A DNA stretch of 64,000 bases. Origin: Saprospiraceae bacterium. Its GTDB lineage: Bacteria > Bacteroidota > Bacteroidia > Chitinophagales > Saprospiraceae. The stretch covers positions 1 through 64,000 of the forward strand of contig JAEUUU010000008.1 of assembly GCA_016787345.1 (NCBI GenBank), read 5' to 3'. Under the pieces are notes generated by a model. The model was given only the letters and a program-made list of their open reading frames with translations, did no database searches and was not told the DNA's origin. A program made the position numbers and the translations under genes. Shown here one piece after another: positions 53,537-62,856 of the stretch; positions within the stretch are counted from its first letter, which is position 1, and each line of letters starts with the position of its first letter.

Positions 53537-54784
53537 ATGGTAAACTTAGTAGATGTTTTCTCCGACTTTAAATCCGGCAAAAACATTGACCGCCCCACCA
53601 TGGTGCGCGTACTGGAAGACGTATTCCGCACCCTGATCAAAAAGAAGTACGAAAACGACGAAAACTTCGATGTCATCGTCAATACCCAAAAAGGCGACCT
53701 TGAAATCTGGCGCGTGCGCGAAGTCGTACCCGACGGCGAGGTAACCGACGACAACAGCCAGATCGCCATCTCCGAGGCGCACCTCGTCGACGAGGCCCTC
53801 GAAGTCGGCGAAGAGTGTTACGAACAACTCTCGATCGAAGACTTTGGCCGCCGCGCCATCATGGCCGCCCGCCAGACGCTGGTGTCGCGCATCATGGAAC
53901 TCGAAAAAGACGAGGTGTACCGCAAATACACCGAGCGCGTGGGCGACGTGGTCACCGGCGAAGTCAGCCAGATTATGAAAAAAGACCTGCTCGTGCTCGA
54001 CGATGCGACCGGCAACGAACTCGTGTTGCCCCGCACCGAAATGATCAAAGGCGACTACTACCGCAAGGGCGATATGGTACGCGGCATCATTCGCAAGGTC
54101 GAAATGCGCAACAACGCGCCCTTCGTCATGATCAGCCGCACCGATCCCGGCTTCCTTGAAAAACTGCTCGAAGCCGAGGTGCCCGAGATCGAAGACGGCA
54201 TCATCGAGGTCAAAAACATCGTGCGCCTGCCCGGCGAACGCGCCAAGGTCGCCGTCGAGAGCCACGACGAACGCATCGACCCCGTGGGCGCCTGCGTGGG
54301 GATGAAAGGCAGCCGTATCCACGGCATCGTGCGCGAATTGCGCAACGAAAACATCGACATTATCAACTATACCAACAACGTTTCGCTGTTCATCCAGCGC
54401 AGCCTGACGCCCGCCAAAATCACGACCATCGAACTCGACAACGAACGCAAGCGCGCGGCCGTTTACCTCGACGCCGACCAGGTGAGCCTGGCCATCGGCA
54501 AAGGCGGCTCCAACATCAAACTGGCCACCAAACTCACCGGTTTTGAAATCGACGTGTACCGCAACAACCAGCAGGAATTCGAAATCGACGACGTGGATCT
54601 CGAGGAATTCAGCGACGAAATCGAACCCTGGGTGATCGAAGCGTTCAAAAACATCGGCTGCGATACCGCCCGCCAGGTGCTCGAACTCAGCGTCGAAGAA
54701 CTCGTGCGCCGCACCGACCTCGAAGAGGAAACCGTGCAGCAAATGGTCAATATCCTGGCCCGGGAATTTGAAGAAGAAGGGTAG
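53537..54784 (+). CDS. nusA: Transcription termination/antitermination protein NusA
   Basis: 415 aa. N-terminal RNA polymerase-binding domain (about 1-125), S1 domain (about 130-200, GDVVTGEVSQIMKKDLLV), two KH domains (about 205-350; VGACVGMKGSRIHGI and SLAIGKGGSNIKLA) and a short C-terminal helical end. It lacks the two acidic repeats found in E. coli NusA, as usual in Bacteroidota. It modulates pausing and termination. Confidence 0.96.
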   Translation: MVNLVDVFSDFKSGKNIDRPTMVRVLEDVFRTLIKKKYENDENFDVIVNTQKGDLEIWRVREVVPDGEVTDDNSQIAISEAHLVDEALEVGEECYEQLSIEDFGRRAIMAARQTLVSRIMELEKDEVYRKYTERVGDVVTGEVSQIMKKDLLVLDDATGNELVLPRTEMIKGDYYRKGDMVRGIIRKVEMRNNAPFVMISRTDPGFLEKLLEAEVPEIEDGIIEVKNIVRLPGERAKVAVESHDERIDPVGACVGMKGSRIHGIVRELRNENIDIINYTNNVSLFIQRSLTPAKITTIELDNERKRAAVYLDADQVSLAIGKGGSNIKLATKLTGFEIDVYRNNQQEFEIDDVDLEEFSDEIEPWVIEAFKNIGCDTARQVLELSVEELVRRTDLEEETVQQMVNILAREFEEEG

Positions 54785-54823
54785 GGGACACCCTTGCTCG
54801 AAATAAATAGCACATTATAGTAT

Positions 54824-54878
54824 ACAGAGGCGCGAAAGACGCGGAAGGAAATACCCTTCGCACTTTCAGCGCCTCTGT
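54824..54878. repeat. Imperfect inverted repeat of ACAGAGGCGC words
   Basis: ACAGAGGCGCGAAAGACGCG on the left pairs with CGCACTTTCAGCGCCTCTGT on the right. The words resemble those of the 46.6-47.2 kb array. It may terminate nusA. Confidence 0.6.
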
Positions 54879-54999
54879 GCATAAATTGTTCCGGCTCCGG
54901 ATTGTCATTAATTCGTATTACTGTTGATTAAAAATCATACAAGCAATCCAGATAAACCCGATACCGGACATTTCTGACATAAAAACCAACATCTTAACG

Positions 55000-55007
55000 T
55001 ATCTTTG
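55000..55007 (+). promoter_or_regulatory. Predicted infB promoter, TATCTTTG
   Basis: Exact TAnnTTTG match 136 nt upstream of the infB ATG, giving infB its own start site. Confidence 0.55.
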
Positions 55008-55142
55008 CGGCGTTTTCCAACCCATCTTCAAATTTTTTAAACGTTTTCAGCCTTCTAATACAGGACTTTTTCCCAACACAGCGCGTTACGTGCCTTCTTT
55101 AAACAGCAAATAGTTCCTTTTTTTCAGTAGAAAAACCGCTTA

Positions 55143-58088
55143 ATGGCATTAAAACTTATCAAGGTAGCGAAGGATTTCAACGTCGGTCTGCATAGCATCG
55201 TCGAGACCCTGCATGCCCGTGGCTTTACCCATGTCGAAGAACGACCCACCACGGAAATCACCGACGAAATGCTGGCCGTGCTCCAGAAAGAATTCCAGAA
55301 AGACCTCGCTATCAAACAGGAAGCCGACAAGCTCCTGCGCCCTGTGCTTAAAAAAGATCCTGTTCCTGTTCCTGTGCCCCCGCCGGCGCCGGTGACGGTC
55401 GCGCCCCCTGCGCCCCCGATCGCCAAGCCCGTGCTGCCCCGTCAGGAACCGCCCCAGGCTGCTCCCCCGCCACCGCCTCCCCCGGCCGAACCGGTCCCGG
55501 CGCCCGCGCCGCCCAAGCCGGCCGAGCCCGAAGTGCTGCCCCGCGAGCGCCCCGCCCTGCGCGTGGTCGGCAAAATCGACCTCAACCCGCCCAAGCCGGC
55601 GCCCAAGCCCGAAGAGAAAAAACCGGCCCCGGTCGTCGAAAAAGCGGAAAAGCCCGCCGAGCAGCCGCCGGCAGCCCCTCCGCCGCCCGCCCCGGCCCCG
55701 GCGCCCGCGCCGCCCAAGCCGGCCGAACCCGCTCCGGCCGAACCCGCTGCCGCGGAGTCCGAAGACCCCGAATTCTACCGCGCCGACTCCCCGCAGCTCC
55801 GCGGCCTCAAAATTCTCGGCAAAGTCAATCTGGAAAAACCCGCCCCGCCCAGCACCGGCAACCGGAGCGGTGGAAACAATAACAACCGCAACACCGGAGG
55901 CCGTCGTGACGACCGCGGTGGCCGCCGTGACGACCGGCAGCAAGGAACCACCAACCCGCCGCAAACCGGCCAGCCGGCTACCGCGGGCGGAAACGACCCC
56001 AACGCCGAACGCCGCAAGCGCAAACGCAAAAAAGTACAACAACCGGTCACGGCCGAATCCCTGCAAGCCTCCATGTCGGGCAACCAGGGCGACCGCAAAG
56101 GCGGCGGCAACCGCGGCCCCGCACCCGGCAACCGCCCGGCCGGCGGCCCCGACGCCCCCAAAGAGGTCTCGCTCAAGGAGATTGAAGATCAAATCCGCCA
56201 GACCATGGCCCGCCTCGGCGCCGGCGCCAGCCGTAAACGCCAGAAAATCCGCCGCGACAAACGCGACGAACGCCGCGAACGCGCCGAACAGGCCCAAATG
56301 GCCGAAACCGAAGGCGGAAAAACCCTGCAGGTAACCGAGTTCATCTCGGTATCCGACCTGGCCGCACTCATGAACGTGCGCCCGGCCGATATTATCAAAG
56401 CCTGTATGACCCTGGGCATCTTCGTGTCGATCAACCAACGCCTCGACGCCGAACTGATCGAAGTTGTGGCCAGCGAATTCGGCTACGAAATCCAGTTCAT
56501 CAGCGCCGAAGAACAGGTCGAGGTCGAAGAAGAAGAAATCGACGATCCGGCCGATCTGCGCCCGCGCCAGCCCATCGTCACCGTGATGGGTCACGTCGAC
56601 CACGGTAAAACCTCCTTGCTCGACTTTATCCGCTCCGCCAAAGTCGCCGAAGGCGAAGCCGGCGGTATCACGCAGCACATCGGCGCCTACGAAGTCACCA
56701 CCGACGACGGCCGCAAAATCACCTTCCTCGATACCCCCGGTCACGAAGCCTTTACCGCCATGCGTGCGCGGGGCGCCAAAGTAACCGACGTAGCCATCAT
56801 CGTGATCGCCGCCGACGACTCCATCATGCCCCAAACCCGCGAGGCCATCAGCCACGCACAGGCCGCGGGCGTACCTCTCGTTTTCGCGATTAACAAGATC
56901 GATAAAGCCGGCGCCGACCCCGAACGGATCAAAAACGAACTGGCGCAAATGAACCTGCTGGTGGAAGAATGGGGCGGTAAATACCAAAGCCAGGACATTT
57001 CGGCTAAAAAGGGCCTCAACGTGGACAAACTCCTCGAAAAAGTACTCCTCGAAGCCGAATTACTCGAACTCCAGGCCAATCCCAAACGCCGCGCTGTGGG
57101 CACTGTGCTCGAAGCATCGCTCGAAAAAGGCCTGGGCTACGTCGCCAAAATCCTGGTCGAAAACGGCACGCTCGACATCGGCGACCCGATCATCGCGGGC
57201 GAATTCGCCGGCCGCGTCAAGGCCCTGTTCAACGAACGCGGCAAAAAGGTGAAATCTGCCGGCCCGGCCCAACCCGTGGTCGTGCTCGGCCTTCCGGGCG
57301 CCCCGCAAGCCGGTGAAAAAATCAAGGAAGCCGCCACCGACGCCGAAGCCAAGGAGATCGCATCCAAACGCGCTCAAATCCTTCGCGAACAGGCCAACCG
57401 CGCCAACAAACGCATCAGCCTCGAAGAAATCGGCCGCCGCCTCGCCCTGGGCAACTTCAAAGAACTCAAACTCATCGTCAAAGGCGACGTGGACGGTTCG
57501 GTGGAAGCCCTCAGCGACTCGCTCATCAAACTGTCGATGGACAAAATCCAGGTCTCGGTTATCCACAAAGCCGTCGGCCAGATCGTCGACTCCGACGTCA
57601 TGCTCGCCTCCGCTTCCGATGCCATCATCATCGGCTTTCAGGTGCGCCCCTCGCTCACGGCCCGCAAACTGGCCGAAAAAGAAGGCGTGGAGATCAAAAT
57701 GTACTCCATCATCTACGAGGCCATCGAAGAAATCAAGGCCGCAATGGAGGGCATGCTGGAGCCGACGAAAGAAGAAGAGATCATGGGCCAGGTGGAAATC
57801 CGCGAGGTCTACAAAATCTCCAAAGTCGGCACCGTGGCCGGTTGCTACGTGCAGGAAGGCAAGATCAGCCGCAACCACTACGTGCGCATCATCCGCGACG
57901 GTATCGTGGTATACCCGGTCAATGCCAACCAGCACGCCGAACTCTCCTCGCTCAAACGTTTTAAGGAAGACGCCAAAGAGGTCAAAGGCGGCCTCGAATG
58001 CGGTCTTACAATCCGCAACTTCAACGACATTAAAGTCGGCGACGTGGTCGAATCCTACGTGGTGAACGAGGTGAAAACAAAACTTTGA
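55143..58088 (+). CDS. infB: Translation initiation factor IF-2
   Basis: 981 aa. The N-terminal IF2_N helix (residues 1-60) is followed by a long Pro/Ala-rich linker (about 75-210), a Gly/Arg/Asn-rich stretch (240-345) and a second IF2_N-like region at about 400-460. The GTPase has G1 GHVDHGKT at 483-490, G3 DTPGHE and G4 NKID. IF-2 brings fMet-tRNA to the 30S subunit. Low-complexity linkers differ widely among relatives. Confidence 0.96.
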   Translation: MALKLIKVAKDFNVGLHSIVETLHARGFTHVEERPTTEITDEMLAVLQKEFQKDLAIKQEADKLLRPVLKKDPVPVPVPPPAPVTVAPPAPPIAKPVLPRQEPPQAAPPPPPPPAEPVPAPAPPKPAEPEVLPRERPALRVVGKIDLNPPKPAPKPEEKKPAPVVEKAEKPAEQPPAAPPPPAPAPAPAPPKPAEPAPAEPAAAESEDPEFYRADSPQLRGLKILGKVNLEKPAPPSTGNRSGGNNNNRNTGGRRDDRGGRRDDRQQGTTNPPQTGQPATAGGNDPNAERRKRKRKKVQQPVTAESLQASMSGNQGDRKGGGNRGPAPGNRPAGGPDAPKEVSLKEIEDQIRQTMARLGAGASRKRQKIRRDKRDERRERAEQAQMAETEGGKTLQVTEFISVSDLAALMNVRPADIIKACMTLGIFVSINQRLDAELIEVVASEFGYEIQFISAEEQVEVEEEEIDDPADLRPRQPIVTVMGHVDHGKTSLLDFIRSAKVAEGEAGGITQHIGAYEVTTDDGRKITFLDTPGHEAFTAMRARGAKVTDVAIIVIAADDSIMPQTREAISHAQAAGVPLVFAINKIDKAGADPERIKNELAQMNLLVEEWGGKYQSQDISAKKGLNVDKLLEKVLLEAELLELQANPKRRAVGTVLEASLEKGLGYVAKILVENGTLDIGDPIIAGEFAGRVKALFNERGKKVKSAGPAQPVVVLGLPGAPQAGEKIKEAATDAEAKEIASKRAQILREQANRANKRISLEEIGRRLALGNFKELKLIVKGDVDGSVEALSDSLIKLSMDKIQVSVIHKAVGQIVDSDVMLASASDAIIIGFQVRPSLTARKLAEKEGVEIKMYSIIYEAIEEIKAAMEGMLEPTKEEEIMGQVEIREVYKISKVGTVAGCYVQEGKISRNHYVRIIRDGIVVYPVNANQHAELSSLKRFKEDAKEVKGGLECGLTIRNFNDIKVGDVVESYVVNEVKTKL

Positions 58089-58165
58089 TTCACACGGGTT
58101 TCCCGACCAGGCAGCGCGCCAATCCGCGTGCCATGGCGGGAAATACCAGCGATAATGAAATAATG

Positions 58166-58199
58166 GCCCCCGGCGACGATGCAGTTGCCGGGGGCTTTT
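58166..58199 (+). terminator. Terminator of infB
   Basis: GCCCCCGGCGAC / GTTGCCGGGGGC with loop GATGCA, then TTTT. Confidence 0.88.
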
Positions 58200-58227
58200 G
58201 CTTGCCCGCCAAATAGGCAGAACCCTG

Positions 58228-58235
58228 TACTTTTG
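58228..58235 (+). promoter_or_regulatory. Predicted promoter -7 box TACTTTTG
   Basis: Exact TAnnTTTG match after the infB terminator, upstream of the small gene at 58348. Confidence 0.5.
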
Positions 58236-58347
58236 CCTTGTCTACTTCGCGCCGGGAAGATTTAAGCAGGAGGTTGGTAAGGGTTTGTGGAATCCGTCCT
58301 ACTGAAAATCTGGCGTCAAGCGGTATTCGATAATATTTTTTTTAAAG

Positions 58348-58599
58348 GTGAAAAAGAAACTGACACTCTATCTGGATGCAACCGTTGTCGAAAACGCCAG
58401 GCGGTATGCCCGGCAGAACGGCAAGCATTTGTCTGGCCTGATCGAGGATTATCTGCAGGCACTGACGGCAGATAATCCGCCGTCAGTGGAATCGACCTCC
58501 AAAACCAGCCGCCTTTACGGCATACTGGCGCCATTAGGCCAGGATACGGATACGCGACCGCAGCTGGAAGAAATTTTGACCCAAAAATATCTTCCATAA
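58348..58599 (+). CDS. DUF6364-like ribbon-helix-helix protein (possible antitoxin)
   Basis: 83 aa from a GTG at 58348. The N-terminus KKKLTLYLDATVVENARRYA, then GKHLSGLIEDYL, is the RHH pattern of DUF6364 and similar antitoxins. The C-terminal tail (RLYGILAPLG) would contact a partner. Such genes normally precede a PIN-domain toxin, but the next 120 bp hold only a 40-codon frame that runs into a repeat array. Confidence 0.7.
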   Translation: MKKKLTLYLDATVVENARRYARQNGKHLSGLIEDYLQALTADNPPSVESTSKTSRLYGILAPLGQDTDTRPQLEEILTQKYLP

Positions 58600-58654
58600 G
58601 CATGACAATCGAGGAACAACGCGCCAGTCAGCCCGTTTTTACCTCCCCCCGCTC

Positions 58655-58710
58655 CATCAACCCTCATCAACCTTATAAACCCATATCAACCTCATCAACC
58701 CTCATCAACA
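58655..58710. repeat. Array of CATCAACCCTCATCAACC words before rfbA
   Basis: Direct words CATCAACCCTCATCAACC, TTATAAACC and ATATCAACC, the same as one arm of the ftsX-DUF3098 array. It lies 10 bp before the rfbA ATG. A short frame (58602-58724, ATG to TGA) has its 3' half made of this array. Confidence 0.75.
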
Positions 58711-58720
58711 CATTTTACCC

Positions 58721-59587
58721 ATGAAAGGTATCATCCTCGCCGGCGGCCTCGGCACCCGGCTTTATCCCCTGACCCTCGCCGTGAGCAAACAGCTCATGCC
58801 GGTGTACGACAAACCCATGATTTACTACCCGCTCAGCACACTCATGCTGGCGGGTATCCGCGACGTGCTCATCATTTCCACACCCTACGACCTGCCCAAG
58901 TTCGAACAACTCTTCGGCGACGGCTCGGCGCTGGGCATGAACTTTTCCTACGTCGTGCAACACGAGCCCAACGGCCTGGCCCAGGCTTTTGTGCTCGGCG
59001 CGCCTTTCATCGGCAACGACTCCGCCTCGCTGATCCTGGGCGACAATATCTTTTACGGCGCCGGCCTGGGCGAACTCGTGCGTTCCTGCGCCGCGCCGCA
59101 AGGCGGGATTATCTTCGCTTACCAGGTGGCCGACCCGGAACGCTACGGCGTAGTCGAGTTTGACGAAAATTTCCGCGCCCTCAGCATCGAGGAAAAACCC
59201 CGGCAGCCCAAAAGCCACTACGCCGTGCCGGGACTGTATTTCTACGACAACTCCGTCGTGGAAGTCGCCCGCAACCTGCGGCCCAGCCCGCGCGGCGAAT
59301 ACGAAATCACCGACGTGAACAAATATTATCTCGAAAAAGGCCTGCTCGAAGTGCGCGTCATGGGCCGCGGCTACGCCTGGCTCGACACCGGCACCCACGA
59401 ATCGCTCATGCAGGCCGGACAATTCATCCAGACCATCGAAACCCGGCAGGGCCTCAAAATCGGTTGCATCGAGGAAATTGCCTGGGAAATGGGTTTCATC
59501 GACGACGCCGGACTGGAACAACTGGGCCGGAAATACGTGAAAAGCGGGTACGGAGAGTATTTGCTGAATTTGTTGAAAAACAAATGA
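58721..59587 (+). CDS. rfbA: Glucose-1-phosphate thymidylyltransferase
   Basis: 288 aa. [11 protein letters not shown] is the nucleotidyltransferase signature at residues 8-18; [18 protein letters not shown] and LGDNIFYG complete the active site. It makes dTDP-glucose for dTDP-rhamnose and related sugars. rfbB/C/D are not adjacent. The promoter of the TIR gene overlaps its 3' end. Confidence 0.95.
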   Translation: MKGIILAGGLGTRLYPLTLAVSKQLMPVYDKPMIYYPLSTLMLAGIRDVLIISTPYDLPKFEQLFGDGSALGMNFSYVVQHEPNGLAQAFVLGAPFIGNDSASLILGDNIFYGAGLGELVRSCAAPQGGIIFAYQVADPERYGVVEFDENFRALSIEEKPRQPKSHYAVPGLYFYDNSVVEVARNLRPSPRGEYEITDVNKYYLEKGLLEVRVMGRGYAWLDTGTHESLMQAGQFIQTIETRQGLKIGCIEEIAWEMGFIDDAGLEQLGRKYVKSGYGEYLLNLLKNK

Positions 59588-59602
59588 ACCGCCCTAAATT
59601 TG
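59573..59602 (+). promoter_or_regulatory. Predicted promoter of the TIR-FGE operon
   Basis: TTG at 59573-59575, a 19-nt spacer and TAAATTTG at 59595-59602 match the Bacteroidota -33/-7 consensus. The TIR ATG follows 20 nt later. Confidence 0.65.
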
Positions 59603-59621
59603 TCGGCCGCCAACCCGCCAC

Positions 59622-61100
59622 ATGACGCCCGTTGATATATTTATCGCCTACTCCCACAAAGACCTCGCCTTCAAAGACGAGCTCCGCGTACACCTACGCC
59701 CGCTCACCCGCGCCGGCCGTGCCCGCGTGTGGGACGACCACGACATCGAGGCCGGCCGCGAATGGGACGCGGCCATCAAGGAAAAACTCTTCGCCGCGCA
59801 GATCATCCTCCTGCTCGTCAGCCCCGACTCCCTCGATTCCGATTATTTCTACGGCCAGGAAGTCGCCGTTTCGCTCGAACGCCACGCCCGCGGCGAAGCC
59901 GTGGTGGTGCCCGTCATCCTGCGCGCCTGCCTCTGGCAACAAACGCCCCTCGGCGCCCTCGAAGCCCTGCCCACCAAGGGCAAACCCGTGAACTCCTGGA
60001 CGCCCCGCGACGACGCCTGGCACGCCGCCGCCCAGTCGGTCAGCGAACTCGTCGATACCCGCCGCGCCGAACTCGAACGCCAAACCGCCCTCGAACAACA
60101 ACGCCGCGCCTTCGCCGCCGCCGTGGAAGCCGCCGCTCAACTGGCCCAAAACCACAACTGGCCCGAGGCCGCCCGCGCCTTCGCCGACGCCCTGCGCCTC
60201 CACCAGCCCGGCTTCTCGCCCGACCCGGCCGCGCTGGAGCAACGCATCGACGATTGCCACCACCAACAAAACGCCGCCCTCCGCCAGGCCGAGCTCGCCG
60301 AACGCAAAGCCGTGTTCGACCGCACCCTCACCCGCGCCGGCACGCTGTTCGGACAGGAAAACTGGCCCGAAGCCCTCGACGCCTACCGCGACGCCCTGCG
60401 CCTTCGCGAACCCGATTTCCCCCTCACCGAGGCCGGCAGCCGCATCGAAACGCGCATTGCCCAATGCGAGGCGCAGATCAAAGCGGCCGCCGACCGGCTC
60501 CGCCATTACCAGCGCCTGCTCGAAACCGCCCAAAAACACCTCCGCCGCCGCGAATTCGACCCCGCCGAAGCGCTGGCCGAAGAAGCCCGGCAACTGAACA
60601 TGGGCCCCGGCGCCGACGGACTACTCGCCCAAATCCGTACCGCCCGCGAACAACCCGCCCCGCCCGCCGCCCAGGGCGCCCGCCGCTGGCCCTTCGCCCT
60701 GGGCGCCGCGCTGCTCTGCGTGGCGCTGTTCCTGATCTTCCGGCCCGGCAAAACCGCCCGCACCGGCAACCCGCCTGCTGATACCACCCTGCGCAACAAC
60801 CCGCCGACCCCCGCTGCCCAGACGCCCTCCGCTGCCGAAACCGCCGATTTCAACGCTGCCAAAACTGCCGGCCGCCTCCGGCCGCTCGAACAATTTTTGA
60901 ACAAATACCCCGACAGCCGCTACAAAAAAGAGGTGCAGGCCCTGCTCGTGCCCCTGTACCTGGGCTCGGCCAAAACCCTGCTCAAGGAAGACAGCCGCGC
61001 CGCCAAAACCGCGGCCTGCGGCTACGTTATGGCCATCCTGGCCATCGACCCGACCCATGCCGGCGCCCTCGATCTTCAGCGACGTTTCAAATGCCAATAA
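59622..61100 (+). CDS. TIR-domain membrane protein, partner of the DGR target
   Basis: 492 aa. Residues 1-145 are a TIR domain (MTPVDIFIAYSHKD, WDDHDIEAGREW). Glu80 in SDYFYGQE aligns with the catalytic Glu of NAD-consuming TIR domains. Residues 146-345 hold TPR-like helices, with the pair NWPEAARAFADALRL (179-193) and NWPEALDAYRDALRL (247-261). A membrane helix lies at 356-374. The outer C-terminus (410-492) has EQFLNKYPDSRYKKEVQALL, a module also present in the next protein. Codons are strongly C-ending. It could signal from a periplasmic sensor to a cytoplasmic NADase. NADase activity and signalling are inferred. Confidence 0.88.
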   Translation: MTPVDIFIAYSHKDLAFKDELRVHLRPLTRAGRARVWDDHDIEAGREWDAAIKEKLFAAQIILLLVSPDSLDSDYFYGQEVAVSLERHARGEAVVVPVILRACLWQQTPLGALEALPTKGKPVNSWTPRDDAWHAAAQSVSELVDTRRAELERQTALEQQRRAFAAAVEAAAQLAQNHNWPEAARAFADALRLHQPGFSPDPAALEQRIDDCHHQQNAALRQAELAERKAVFDRTLTRAGTLFGQENWPEALDAYRDALRLREPDFPLTEAGSRIETRIAQCEAQIKAAADRLRHYQRLLETAQKHLRRREFDPAEALAEEARQLNMGPGADGLLAQIRTAREQPAPPAAQGARRWPFALGAALLCVALFLIFRPGKTARTGNPPADTTLRNNPPTPAAQTPSAAETADFNAAKTAGRLRPLEQFLNKYPDSRYKKEVQALLVPLYLGSAKTLLKEDSRAAKTAACGYVMAILAIDPTHAGALDLQRRFKCQ

Positions 61101-61102
61101 CC

Positions 61103-62467
61103 ATGAAAATTATCCCCGCACTCCTCCTCCTGCTCGCCGCCCTGCTCGCCCCGGCCCTCGCCTCCGCCCAATGCTGCTGCTGCATCAAACGCGACGCCGG
61201 CCAAAAACTCTACGACCAGGGCAAATACGAAGCCGCGATCGCCAAATGGCAGGAAGGCAAAACAGAGTGCGGCGACGCCCCCGACGACTGCCCCGACCTC
61301 GACCAGCGCATCAGCAAGGCTCGCGCCAAAATCAAGGAACGCGACCAGGCCGCCGCCCAGCGCCGCCGCGAACAGGAAGCCGCCGCCCAACAACAACGCG
61401 AACGGGAAGAACGCGAAGCCGCCGCCCAGCAGGCCGAACTCCAGCGCCTCCGCGACAAAGCCGACGACGACCTCTGGGACGTGCTCAAAGACGGCAACGC
61501 CGCCGACTGCGACCGATACCTGTCCAAGTACCCCGAATCCAAACCCGGCCGGCATACGCAGGAGGCACTGCAACGGAAAAAAATGCTGACGGGGGCGGGG
61601 ACGGCTGTTACGCCGACTACCAGCGATGCGCCAGGCGCGGGAACCGCTAAGGCGGCTTACGAGCCTGAAATGCTCAAAATTACCGGCAGCGATTTCCGAA
61701 TGGGCAGCGAGGCGGGTGATTCGGATGAAAAACCGGTACACAATGTCACTATCAGCAGTTTTCACCTCGGCAAATACGAGATCACCAATGCCCAGTTCTG
61801 CGCGTTTCTCAATGAAAAAGGCAACCAGACCGAAGGGGGGGTAGAGTGGATTGATTTGTCCGGTACTTACGACGATGAAAAATGCCGGATTTATGCCGAG
61901 GGCACGGGTTTCAAGGTGCGTTCTGGCTACGAAAATTACCCTGTTATTTTCGTCTCCTGGTACGGCGCGACGGCTTACTGCGCATGGCTGAGCGCCAAAA
62001 CCGGAAAAAAATACCGCCTGCCCACCGAGGCGGAATGGGAGTATGCTGCCGGCAATGGCGCCAAACACACGACGTACAGCTGGGGAAGTGTATCGCCCTC
62101 CGGCGTTCAGGGCGGGAATGTGGCCGATGAAACCGCGAAAAAGCGTTACTCCAGTTGGGCGATTTTCGATGGTTATTCGGATGGTTACGTTTACACGGCG
62201 CCAGTAGGCAAATTCAATCCGAACGACTTTGGTCTTTATGATATGAGCGGCAACGTATGGGAATGGTGCGCTGACTGGTACGGATCGGATTATTACGCTT
62301 CCAGCCCGTCTTCCAATCCTAAGGGACCGGATTCCGGTACTTATCGGGTTTGCCGGGGTGGCGGCTGGGATTCGGTACCATCGGGAGCCAGGGGCGCCTC
62401 CCGGAACAGGTACGGACCGAACACACGGTACCTCAGTCTGGGGTTCCGGGTCGCCCGAGACTATTAA
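61103..62467 (+). CDS. Secreted FGE-fold variable protein, target of the diversity-generating retroelement
   Basis: 454 aa. Start at 61103 (2 nt after the TIR stop) gives a signal peptide ending ASAQ, then CCCC. A charged coiled coil spans about 66-125, then DRYLSKYPESKPGRHTQEAL (137-156), like the TIR protein's C-terminus. Residues about 188-454 form an FGE/sulfatase-modifying-factor domain (FRMGSEAGDSDEKPVH, GKYEITNAQFCAFLN, LPTEAEWEYAAG, DMSGNVWEWCADW). The two Cys of active FGE are missing, so it is a C-type-lectin-fold binder. The last 40 residues (415-454) are the variable region. Codon bias relaxes after about 61600. Confidence 0.92.
   Translation: MKIIPALLLLLAALLAPALASAQCCCCIKRDAGQKLYDQGKYEAAIAKWQEGKTECGDAPDDCPDLDQRISKARAKIKERDQAAAQRRREQEAAAQQQREREEREAAAQQAELQRLRDKADDDLWDVLKDGNAADCDRYLSKYPESKPGRHTQEALQRKKMLTGAGTAVTPTTSDAPGAGTAKAAYEPEMLKITGSDFRMGSEAGDSDEKPVHNVTISSFHLGKYEITNAQFCAFLNEKGNQTEGGVEWIDLSGTYDDEKCRIYAEGTGFKVRSGYENYPVIFVSWYGATAYCAWLSAKTGKKYRLPTEAEWEYAAGNGAKHTTYSWGSVSPSGVQGGNVADETAKKRYSSWAIFDGYSDGYVYTAPVGKFNPNDFGLYDMSGNVWEWCADWYGSDYYASSPSSNPKGPDSGTYRVCRGGGWDSVPSGARGASRNRYGPNTRYLSLGFRVARDY
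62347..62467 (+). other. DGR variable region (VR)
   Basis: 121 bp ending at the stop codon. It matches the TR at 62564-62684 without gaps. 15 differences lie at 62369-62436 and all sit opposite A in the TR. Two more differences (62459 G for C, 62465 T for C) lie in the last 9 bp, in the IMH region. The first 22 bp contain no A in the TR and are identical. One 3' difference turns CAA into the TAA stop. Confidence 0.95.
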
Positions 62468-62507
62468 ACTTTATACTTTTATATTTTTACCCTTTTTACA
62501 TTTTTTT

Positions 62508-62534
62508 AAAATTCGGCGAAGCCGAAATTTTTTT
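62508..62534 (+). terminator. Terminator after the FGE-fold gene
   Basis: AAATTCGGC / GCCGAAATTT with loop GAA, then T residues. It separates the target gene transcript from the template repeat. Confidence 0.75.
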
Positions 62535-62563
62535 AGAAAAAGGGCAACGCGGCAGGCAGGCCA

Positions 62564-62684
62564 GGTTTGCCGGGGTGGCGGCTGGAATACGAAACCAACG
62601 GAAGCCAGGGGCGCCAACCGGAACAGGAACGAACCGAACAAACGGAACAACAATCTGGGGTTCCGGGTCGCCCGACACTATCAA
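62564..62684 (+). other. DGR template repeat (TR)
   Basis: 121 bp. In the frame of the VR it reads GWNTKPTEARGANRNRNEPN, with AAY and other A-rich codons at the variable positions. Of 31 A residues in the 68-bp diversified stretch, 15 differ in the VR. No C, G or T differs there. It would be transcribed as part of a template RNA and copied by the reverse transcriptase with A mutagenesis. Confidence 0.95.
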
Positions 62685-62856
62685 GACGCATTAGAGCTGT
62701 CTTCGCCGGAGTCTGGCGGTTGCATAGTGCCCCGCCGGAGTGTGCGATTAGATAGTCTGCGCGTTGTCCTGTCCCTGTCCGTTTGGGCATGGCAAATACA
62801 TCGTTGGAAGGTGGGGCTAGTAGCTGGTCGAACGTCCCGCCTTTCTTTTTTTTTCT
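62685..62856 (+). ncRNA. Probable 3' part of the DGR template RNA
   Basis: 172 bp between TR and avd with no convincing gene. In known DGRs the RNA downstream of the TR is needed for cDNA priming. Contains CGCCGGAGT repeated twice (62708 and 62733) and a T-rich tract (62841-62856). Exact ends are unknown. Confidence 0.45.

Larger units (their letters stand above)
54785..55142. other. nusA-infB intergenic region, 358 bp
   Basis: Unlike many genomes, infB does not follow nusA closely. The gap holds a hairpin array at 54824-54878, AT-rich sequence and a promoter at 55000-55007. No small ORF or tRNA was found. Confidence 0.6.

Noticed and set aside
61103-62467. Active formylglycine-generating enzyme for sulfatases
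   Set aside because: The catalytic Cys pair near the C-terminus is absent and the region is the diversified VR. No sulfatase gene is nearby.
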